Assembly: GCA_025450135.1 (NCBI GenBank)
Contig: JANWHZ010000007.1
Coordinates: forward strand, 1 to 5,864
Length of the DNA: 5,864 nt
Source: Candidatus Saccharimonadales bacterium
Lineage (GTDB): Bacteria > Patescibacteriota > Saccharimonadia > Saccharimonadales > UBA4665
Reading direction: 5' to 3'
Position 1 is the stretch's first letter. Each line of letters opens with the position of its first letter. A model generated the notes under the pieces. The model was given only the letters and a program-made list of their open reading frames with translations. It made no database searches and was not told the origin of the DNA. This document shows, in pieces, positions 1-4,022 of this stretch. The position numbers and the translations under genes were made by a program.

Positions 1-300
1 AATATTCTCTTCTCAGACGGTTTATTAAACTGTGAATATATTGCAGCTGGCCAAAGGTCTAATAGCTCAACCTACTGCACCCGCATAGAGGACAGCAAAG
101 ATTGCTCGAATAGTTTCTCCGTGTCATGGTCTAAGAAAATTGTTAACTGCCTATTTATACAAGACTGTAGCGACATGTATGAATGCATGTTCTGTGCACA
201 CGTTAATAGCAAGAAATACTGTGTCGCGAACAGGCAGCTAGAAGAAGACGACTACCACAGAATTAAAGATATCGTAGTCCGCTGGGTTCTTACGTCTTAA
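1..300 (+). CDS. Cysteine-rich CPR-type protein, C-terminal fragment (5' end outside window)
   Basis: Frame 1 is open from the first base to a TAA at 298-300, giving 99 residues with no start inside the window, so this is the 3' part of a longer gene. The fragment has eight cysteines (fragment residues 11, 26, 35, 50, 56, 62, 65, 74). It ends with the block ECMFCAHVNSKKYCVANRQL, followed by EEDDYHRIKDIVVRW. That C-terminal pattern (CxxC, then N-x-K-K-Y-C-x-x-N-R/K-Q, then an acidic Tyr-containing helix) matches, from memory, the cysteine-rich hypothetical proteins common in Patescibacteria and often mislabelled 'caib/baif family'. Their function is unknown; the paired cysteines suggest metal (zinc) binding, which is inference. 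The next repeat copy, R1, begins about 25 bp after the stop. A short CTTAA/TTAAG inverted repeat at the stop is too weak to call a terminator. The reading frame is solid; the family link rests on recall. Confidence 0.7.
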   Translation, partial: NILFSDGLLNCEYIAAGQRSNSSTYCTRIEDSKDCSNSFSVSWSKKIVNCLFIQDCSDMYECMFCAHVNSKKYCVANRQLEEDDYHRIKDIVVRWVLTS

Positions 301-325
301 TGTTAAGGTAATACCATAAAAATGA

Positions 326-475
326 GAGCACAAATCCATTGTAAAAGCGTCGAGCTTAGAACGCTTGGTGAACCGGCTAACTTCGAATTGGCACCATACC
401 CAATCTGAAATCAATCAGTGGTATGACACATTTAGAGGAACTTATCTGGTATATTAGGCTTCCTAGAGGGGTTGG
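326..475 (+). repeat. Dispersed direct repeat, copy R1 (degraded hidden coding segment)
   Basis: First of four complete copies of a direct repeat; the others are at 1800-1997, 2696-2855 and 3795-3929. The 17-nt core ATCAATCAGTGGTATGA is at 410-426 and is identical in all copies. The + frame containing GTG 368 is open from 326 to TAG 455-457 and reads LERLVNRLTSNWHHTQSEIN, then QWYDTFRGTYLVY. Where the other copies continue Q-G-I-P-x-G, R1 has in-frame stops (TAG 455 and TAG 464), so this copy is broken at its 3' end. No start codon with an SD was found. CATACC (395-400) could pair with GGTATG (420-425). A local hairpin AAGCG/CGCTT lies just upstream at about 345-366. The origin and function of the repeat are unknown. 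Confidence 0.8.
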
Positions 476-483
476 GATCAGAA

Positions 484-696
484 CTATTTCGTAGGTAGTG
501 GCGAAAGCATGGTAGGTATAGCCCTACCGTAGCCATCTCGAATCGGCATCGCGCACATTCCAAGCATTTCATTTGCGTAGACAGTAGATGCAGGTGACGC
601 CTTGGGGAAGACAATGTCGTTGGATACTATAGCCCTGATTGTAGATTGCGCGTCAGACAGCAAGCGAACATTATACAGAACCGCAAGCTTTACCAT
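484..696 (-). CDS. Small hypothetical protein (70 aa)
   Basis: This minus-strand ORF starts at ATG 696 and ends at TAG 486-484, giving 70 residues that begin MVKLAVLYNVRLLSDAQSTI. An upstream GTG at 726 would add ten residues. I prefer the ATG because a good extended -10 (TGTTATACT, 703-711) ends exactly six bases before it, an arrangement also seen at the hydrolase gene. The product is mildly hydrophobic at its N-terminus, has one cysteine, and has proline- and methionine-rich stretches near its end. I see no known motif and no transmembrane helix. It lies between repeat R1 (its stop abuts the R1 tail) and the divergent dihydrouridine synthase gene. It could be a real accessory gene or a gene remnant; composition and the promoter favour a gene, short length and lack of homology are against. 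Confidence 0.4.
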   Translation of the reverse strand: MVKLAVLYNVRLLSDAQSTIRAIVSNDIVFPKASPASTVYANEMLGMCAMPIRDGYGRAIPTMLSPLPTK

Positions 697-702
697 GCGT
701 GC

Positions 703-711
703 AGTATAACA
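703..711 (-). promoter_or_regulatory. Extended -10 promoter of the 70-aa ORF
   Basis: TGTTATACT matches the extended -10 form TGN-TATAAT with one mismatch. Six bases (GCACGC) separate it from ATG 696, so transcription would start at or next to the start codon and give a leaderless mRNA. No convincing -35 is seen. The hydrolase promoter has the same spacing. Confidence 0.4.
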
Positions 712-789
712 AACGCCAGCAAGCACATATTTGAGCCGCTATTGTGAGCCCTGCTAACATCAGCTAGGCTTATTGTTACTAATGTTTTA

Positions 790-798
790 TGTCATAAT
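790..798 (+). promoter_or_regulatory. Extended -10 promoter of dihydrouridine synthase gene
   Basis: TGTCATAAT fits TGN-TATAAT with one mismatch and lies nine bases before ATG 808. The expected transcript start is about 805, leaving an almost leaderless mRNA. No SD precedes the gene. The surroundings are AT-rich, so a chance match is possible. Confidence 0.35.
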
Positions 799-807
799 AA
801 TATTACG

Positions 808-1800
808 ATGAACACCGCTCGATATACTGGCCTATCTCGGCCTTTTTTTGCGCTCGCACCTATGTATGAGGTGACCGATACAGTATTCCGGCAAATCGTT
901 GCCGACCTCGCGCCGCCTGATTTATTCTTTACCGAATTTGTGAACGTCGATGGGCTCCAAAGCCCTGGCCGCGTGGACCTGCAAAAGCGACTTCGTTTCA
1001 GCCCCAAAGAACGCCCGCTTGTCGCCCAAATATGGGGTACTGACCCGAGTAATTTCTACGAGACAGCGCAGCAGCTGGCCAAAGAAGGCTACGCGGGCAT
1101 CGACATCAACATGGGCTGCCCCGACCGTACTATCGTTAAAAAGGGCTGCTGCAGCGGGCTCATCCTCCACCGTGATCATGCGGTCGATATTATTAAGGCA
1201 ACTCAGGAGGGCGCCGGAGGTAAGACTCCTGTCAGCGTCAAGACGCGCCTTGGTTTTGGAGCAATCGATTACACCTGGCATGAGCTGCTGCTCCAGCAAG
1301 ACCTAGCGATGCTTACCATCCATGGCCGTGTCGCCAAGCAAATGAGCCGCGGCGAGGCCGACTGGGAAGCGATTAACCATATCCGCGAGCTACGCGACAG
1401 GATCGCGCCGGACACACTAGTCGTTGGCAATGGCGATGTCATGAGTCACCACGCGGGGCTAGAGCTAGCCCAGCGCTACGAGCTTGATGGCATTATGGTT
1501 GGCCGCGGCGTATTCCACGACCCGTTTATCTTCGCTAAAGACAGCTCTTGGGCAAGTTATTCTATCGATCAAAAGATTCAGCTATTTATAAAGCATATTC
1601 GTTTATTTGAGCAGACCTGGCAGCACAACGAGCGCCCGATAGTTACGCTGAATAAGTTCTGCAAAGTGTATGTCAACGCATTTGATGGCGCCAAAGAATT
1701 CCGCGAACGCCTCATGCAAGCAGAGATCACAACCGAGCTCTTAGAGCTACTCCTAGCGTATTCCACCAGGTCAGCTGACGCCGTCCTAGCAGACGAATAG
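808..1800 (+). CDS. dus: tRNA-dihydrouridine synthase
   Basis: This is an FMN-dependent, cytosolic enzyme that reduces specific uridines of tRNA to 5,6-dihydrouridine using NADPH. The 330-residue product has the normal length and order of a Dus protein. The N-terminal flavin-binding strand is APMYEVTDTVFR (residues 17-28), then VAQIWGTDP (72-80), then DINMGCPDRTIVKKG (99-113) with the presumed catalytic Cys104. VKTRLG follows with Lys145, TIHGR with His172, GNGDV (207-211) and IMVGRGVFHDPFIF (229-242) for FMN phosphate binding; the rest is the C-terminal helical tRNA-binding domain. The usual GAGAAL after the catalytic loop is GCCSGL here, with two extra cysteines (114, 115). ATG 808 is chosen because the homologous N-terminus starts just after it and an extended -10 lies nine bases upstream; there is no SD. 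The dus subfamily (A, B or C) cannot be assigned. Its coding sequence looks more GC-rich than the other genes here. Confidence 0.95.
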   Translation: MNTARYTGLSRPFFALAPMYEVTDTVFRQIVADLAPPDLFFTEFVNVDGLQSPGRVDLQKRLRFSPKERPLVAQIWGTDPSNFYETAQQLAKEGYAGIDINMGCPDRTIVKKGCCSGLILHRDHAVDIIKATQEGAGGKTPVSVKTRLGFGAIDYTWHELLLQQDLAMLTIHGRVAKQMSRGEADWEAINHIRELRDRIAPDTLVVGNGDVMSHHAGLELAQRYELDGIMVGRGVFHDPFIFAKDSSWASYSIDQKIQLFIKHIRLFEQTWQHNERPIVTLNKFCKVYVNAFDGAKEFRERLMQAEITTELLELLLAYSTRSADAVLADE

Positions 1801-1997
1801 ATAAGGAAGACCTACCAAACGCAGATTATTGGGTTGCTAAGTGTCGAGTGAACCACCTCACATCGAATTGGAACCGTATCATATCTGACATCAATCAGTG
1901 GTATGAAGTATTGAGGGGATCGTATCTATTGCAGGGATTCCACGTGGGAAGTGAATCAACATCCCAGAGCGTAATCAGACCCCTAGCAATCGATTAA
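1800..1997 (+). repeat. Dispersed direct repeat, copy R2 (longest open copy)
   Basis: The core is at 1890-1906. This is the best-preserved copy. Its + frame, which differs from the dus frame, is open from 1779 inside the dus 3' end to TAA 1995-1997. It reads KEDLPNADYWVAKCRVNHL, then TSNWNRIISDINQWYEVLRG, then SYLLQGFHVGSESTSQ and a short tail. No start codon with an SD is apparent; GTG 1848 is a possible start but unsupported. CGTATC (1875-1880) can still pair with GGTATG (1900-1905) through G-U pairs. The copy begins directly at the dus stop codon. The peptide family is not recognised, and it may be a fragment of a once longer gene. Confidence 0.8.
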
Positions 1998-2266
1998 AAA
2001 GTGTAGTCTGCCAGGTACATTGAGCATTTGCAGAATGCCCAGACAAAAACCAAGGTAAATAACACAGGAGGAGAGAGCTTTAAGCAGCAAGCAAAATAGC
2101 ATCATGCTATCAATGCTGTGCTAGCCTTCAATCAACTTGCTCCTGATGTTATTCTCAAACCTTCCGGCGAGTGGCATTAGGATCAAGCTAGCCCTTGTAT
2201 CTGTTGCGTTCGACACATGGATTCCAAATGAATTAATGGAAAACGCGCAGGGGGTTTCGCACTAAG
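1998..2266. other. Gene-poor stretch with nested inverted repeats (2065-2145)
   Basis: No convincing gene is seen on either strand. A cluster of complementary segments could fold on either strand: CAGG 2065-2068 with CCTG 2142-2145, AGCAAG 2086-2091 with CTTGCT 2136-2141, and inside them a perfect hairpin ATAGCA-TCA-TGCTAT at 2096-2110. There is no T-tract, so it does not look like a terminator. A short open + frame ending at TAG near 2180 (…LAPDVILKPSGEWH) may be a gene remnant, but has no start signal. A weak minus-strand terminator for the 32-aa gene may lie at about 2241-2264 (GTGCG/CGCGT stem, then TTTT). Confidence 0.35.
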
Positions 2267-2365
2267 CTACCTGACGAAAACCAGGAACAGAACGATACCG
2301 ATCGTCATCACGTAGAGTAGACCAATGGCAAGCCACTGGCTGGTATCTGTCCGCTTTTGCCGCAT
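2267..2365 (-). CDS. Small single-helix membrane peptide (32 aa)
   Basis: A minus-strand ORF from ATG 2365 to TAG 2269-2267 encodes 32 residues. The N-terminus is MRQKRTDTSQW, basic and polar. It is followed by a continuous hydrophobic segment from about residue 11 to 31 (LAIGLLYVMTIGIVLFLVFV) and ends in Arg, so it should be a single-pass membrane peptide. Translation evidence is strong: AAAGGAGGTGA, an almost full match to the 16S anti-SD, ends five bases before the ATG, with GGAGG spaced seven bases from it. No other gene in the window has such a site. The SD can be base-paired with an upstream TATCTCC (see the regulatory entry). Tiny hydrophobic peptides under a masked SD resemble type I toxins, but small membrane proteins of other kinds look the same, so the function is open. 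Confidence 0.6.
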   Translation of the reverse strand: MRQKRTDTSQWLAIGLLYVMTIGIVLFLVFVR

Positions 2366-2370
2366 GCTAT

Positions 2371-2407
2371 CACCTCCTTTCTACGGAGATATCGAAGGTC
2401 TCCCTTC
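2371..2407 (-). promoter_or_regulatory. Possible SD-masking switch before the 32-aa peptide
   Basis: In minus-strand RNA, TATCTCC (2391-2385) can pair with the SD GGAGGTG (2377-2371) across a 7-nt loop, counting two G-U pairs. The same TCTCC (2389-2385) can instead pair with GGAGA (2403-2399), which would free the SD. A third hairpin, GAAGG-GAGA-CCTTC (2407-2394), has a GNRA loop and competes for the same GGAGA. Three mutually exclusive stems next to an SD suggest translational control. Purine/pyrimidine-rich runs near an SD do pair by chance, so confidence is moderate to low. Confidence 0.35.
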
Positions 2408-2564
2408 TAGTGACTTTTTCCCTGCGCGCCCCCAGCTAACGACCATGAGTGATGATCGGTACTTGGGAACGCGAAGGGTAGCTCACTAAGGAGCGACTTT
2501 CTTTCAAGCTACACCTGTGTTATTAAGGTTCTTTTTGATTCCGTCTCCCGTTATCACAGGGAGG

Positions 2565-2598
2565 AAAACAAAAAACAGATGTGGCTAACCCACAACTG
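2565..2598 (-). terminator. Rho-independent terminator (minus strand)
   Basis: In the minus direction, CAGTTGTGG (2598-2590) and CCACATCTG (2584-2576) form a nine-pair stem with one mismatch and a GTTAG loop. TTTTTTGTTTT (2575-2565) follows directly. This is a classic intrinsic terminator for transcription running leftward. It probably ends transcripts from the alpha/beta hydrolase gene, which stops about 270 bp upstream in that direction. It would then also pass through R3 in antisense. Confidence 0.6.
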
Positions 2599-2599
2599 C

Positions 2600-2634
2600 A
2601 AATATTAAGATACATCTTATATTTAATTTGTCAA
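2600..2634 (-). promoter_or_regulatory. Minus-strand promoter-like site with internal palindrome
   Basis: TTGACA at 2634-2629 is a perfect -35. With a 16-bp spacer, TATCTT at 2612-2607 is a 4/6 -10. Between and over them lies a near-perfect inverted repeat, 2600-2624 (AAATAT-T-AAGAT / ATCTT-ATATTT, one extra base), which could be a repressor operator. Initiation at about 2600 would place the RNA start inside the terminator at 2598-2565. So either the promoter makes only very short or attenuated RNA, or one of the two calls is wrong. If readthrough occurs, it would drive the 32-aa gene with a leader of about 235 nt. Confidence 0.35.
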
Positions 2635-2695
2635 CTAGTGGAACAACTATATTGGGGAGATCATGCTAAACAACACATTGCGCGAGACATAATAA

Positions 2696-2855
2696 TCCAC
2701 AGATAACAAAAACACCTCCATTAAAATAATAGATGTGAAAATTCTTTTGGCGAACAATCTAACCTCGGATTGGAACCATATCTTTTGAAATCAATCAGTG
2801 GTATGACATTCTCCGTGGGATCAATCTGTTACAGACTATTCCTGCGGAGAGGTGA
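2696..2855 (+). repeat. Dispersed direct repeat, copy R3 (frameshifted)
   Basis: The core is at 2790-2806. The + frame from 2696 reads …IDVKILLANNLTSDWNHIF and then hits TGA 2786-2788. The homologous peptide resumes in another frame from 2787, as EINQWYDILRG, INLLQTIPAER, and ends at TGA 2853-2855. Compared with R1, R2 and R4, two bases are missing at the T run at 2783-2786, so this copy is a frameshifted relic. CATATC (2777-2782) can pair with GGTATG (2800-2805). The copy lies 14 bp beyond the stop codon of the convergent hydrolase gene, in opposite orientation to it. Confidence 0.8.
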
Positions 2856-2869
2856 ACCAAACCCAGTAG

Positions 2870-3760
2870 TTACGCGAGCCAGTTACTAATAATGCCCACC
2901 AGTTCTTCTTCTTTACCTAAGAAGTTATGGACAGCTTCTGGAACGATATGAGTTTCGAGCGCTGTTGACGCTGAGTTTTTCTTAATCAGATCGACGGCCT
3001 GCACTTGAGGTACCCCTGTTGCAGCATCATTTCCGGGGTTAACTACCAGCATCGGCAAGGTCACCTTGTTGAAATTCTTATACTCCCGGTCGGGATGCGT
3101 TCCATTAAAGACAAATGTATTGGTATTCGGGTTTGTGTAGTTCCAAAAGGTTGCCGCAGATACCGGGCAGTTACTCCAAATACGTATGGGCATTAGATCT
3201 TTACCTTGGCCTTTGTCGACCATCTGCTTTGCTACTAATGACCACTTCTCCCATTCCGGCACTGAGGAATCGAACTGATACAGCACGTCAGCCGTAGTAA
3301 GAAAAATGAGTTTCGCGATGCCATGCTTAGGATTATTAACCAAGTAATAGCAGATTTTGTGAGGGCCTAGGCTATGACCTTGTAAGATAATTTCCTTAAA
3401 TCCGAGATTGTGTGCATATTCAACGACTCCTTGGAGATCATATTGAGCATTTTCAAGAATGTCGTAAACCGATCCGCCTTGCTCCCATATATAACCAGAA
3501 GAAGTGCGCTTTAGCAGATCTGCTATATAGTCATGGCCACGGTTGTTGTACGTCAGAAAAGCGTAACCCTTTTCGGGGTAGGCTTGCCCCATACGTGTTA
3601 GAAAGTGATTCTGAAGAAAGTGCCCCTCCTTACCGTGAGTATGGATTATGATTTTCTCTGTTGAATCTTTAGGTTCGAAGAGCACAGCATCGAGTTCAAT
3701 GCCATCAGTGGAATATATTTTGTGTAAAGTAGTAATTACACTAATTGCTTGTCTATCCAT
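2870..3760 (-). CDS. Alpha/beta hydrolase family protein
   Basis: This 296-residue product has the layout of a small cytosolic alpha/beta-fold serine hydrolase. Residues 37-47 (IIIHTHGKEGH) carry the His-Gly oxyanion strand, and LTYNNRGHD (69-77) is the typical second strand and turn. LQGHSLG (126-132) is the nucleophile elbow with Ser130. VVNPGNDAATG (239-249) holds the likely acid Asp245, and EAVHNFLG (275-282) the catalytic His278. An insert at about 160-230 would form the lid. No signal peptide is seen. The substrate cannot be predicted; the HNFxGKEEE ending recalls uncharacterised DUF1749-like hydrolases. I chose ATG 3760 over an upstream in-frame start at 3778 because a TGTTACGAT extended -10 sits at 3767-3775, six bases before ATG 3760. 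There is no SD, so the mRNA is probably leaderless. It runs opposite to both large neighbours and is flanked by R3 and R4. Confidence 0.88.
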   Translation of the reverse strand: MDRQAISVITTLHKIYSTDGIELDAVLFEPKDSTEKIIIHTHGKEGHFLQNHFLTRMGQAYPEKGYAFLTYNNRGHDYIADLLKRTSSGYIWEQGGSVYDILENAQYDLQGVVEYAHNLGFKEIILQGHSLGPHKICYYLVNNPKHGIAKLIFLTTADVLYQFDSSVPEWEKWSLVAKQMVDKGQGKDLMPIRIWSNCPVSAATFWNYTNPNTNTFVFNGTHPDREYKNFNKVTLPMLVVNPGNDAATGVPQVQAVDLIKKNSASTALETHIVPEAVHNFLGKEEELVGIISNWLA

Positions 3761-3766
3761 GCGCGA

Positions 3767-3775
3767 ATCGTAACA
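3767..3775 (-). promoter_or_regulatory. Extended -10 promoter of the alpha/beta hydrolase gene
   Basis: TGTTACGAT (TGN plus TACGAT, 4/6 to consensus) is followed by six bases and ATG 3760. This is the same geometry as the 70-aa ORF, and the hexamer TACGAT recurs at the glycosidase gene. Transcription is predicted to start at the A of the ATG. Confidence 0.45.
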
Positions 3776-3778
3776 CAA

Positions 3779-3805
3779 AAATCTCCTCTGTTATAGAGGA
3801 GATTT
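3779..3805. repeat. Perfect 11-bp inverted repeat over the hydrolase promoter
   Basis: AAATCTCCTCT (3779-3789) and AGAGGAGATTT (3795-3805) are perfect inverted copies around GTTAT. Relative to the predicted hydrolase transcript start (3760) the site covers about -19 to -45, so it could be a repressor operator. Read leftward, it is a stem followed by a short T run, so it could also be a weak terminator. Its right arm is part of repeat R4. An imperfect form recurs at R5 (CTCCCCT/AGAGGAG, 5824-5844), so the stem may belong to the repeat itself. Confidence 0.55.
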
Positions 3806-3929
3806 AAACATAAGCATATTGGTGAGCCACCTCATTTCGAATTGGAATCATATCCTATCTGAGATCAATCAGTGGTATGACGTGCTGAGGAGAATATATC
3901 TGGTGCAGGGGATTCCTGGCGGGATATGA
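3795..3929 (+). repeat. Dispersed direct repeat, copy R4
   Basis: The core is at 3864-3880. The + frame is open from 3774 to TGA 3927-3929 and reads RGDLNISILVSHLISNWNHI, then LSEINQWYDVLRRIYLVQG, then IPGGI. The 5' block AGAGGAGATTTAAACATAAG (3795-3814) is nearly identical to the block at the window's end (R5), which sets the left part of the element. Relative to R2 the segment between RGDL and VSHL is shorter. CATATC (3849-3854) can pair with GGTATG (3874-3879). It lies between the divergent hydrolase and glycosidase genes. Confidence 0.8.
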
Positions 3930-3971
3930 ATCCGTCCAAAAAACCACTCTTGGCGCAATAGTAAACAACGC

Positions 3972-4000
3972 TCGACTAGTAATTACAAGCGTGCTACGAT
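3972..4000 (+). promoter_or_regulatory. Promoter of the glycoside hydrolase gene
   Basis: TCGACT at 3972-3977 (4/6 to TTGACA) and TACGAT at 3995-4000 are spaced by exactly 17 bp. TG at 3992-3993 makes an extended -10. The expected start near 4007 gives a 5' leader of about 16 nt (TAAGCTGCAACAAAA before ATG 4023) with no SD. Confidence 0.45.
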
Positions 4001-4022
4001 CTTGACATAAGCTGCAACAAAA

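Noticed and set aside
922..1306. Open frames of 118-125 codons overlapping dus on both strands
   Set aside because: They lie fully inside the well-supported dus gene, have no motifs or start signals, and are shadows of its GC-rich codons.
2381..2446. 21-codon minus-strand ORF ending just before the SD of the 32-aa gene, as a leader peptide
   Set aside because: It has no SD and no conspicuous codon run, and this length is easily reached by chance.
2579..2605. Short + strand peptide MWLTHNCKY after a GGAGG
   Set aside because: The SD-like GGAGG is 14 bases from the ATG, and the sequence is better explained as the minus-strand terminator.
2656..2720. Minus-strand 20-24 codon ORF near GGAGGTG (2720-2714)
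   Set aside because: It would need a TTG start, or an ATG overlapping the SD itself; it is very short and overlaps the start of R3.
326..3929. Repeats as integron attC sites
   Set aside because: Conserved paired GTTRRRY/RYYYAAC core sites are absent. An RYYYAAC match occurs only in R3 (2757-2763), and no integrase is in the window.
326..3929. Repeats as a CRISPR array
   Set aside because: The units are too long and divergent, and the spacing of 900-1480 bp contains genes.
3927..4010. TGA read as glycine (code 25), which would extend the R4 peptide by 27 codons
   Set aside because: dus, the hydrolase and the glycosidase together have over 1200 codons with no in-frame TGA, and glycines there use GGN, so the standard code fits.
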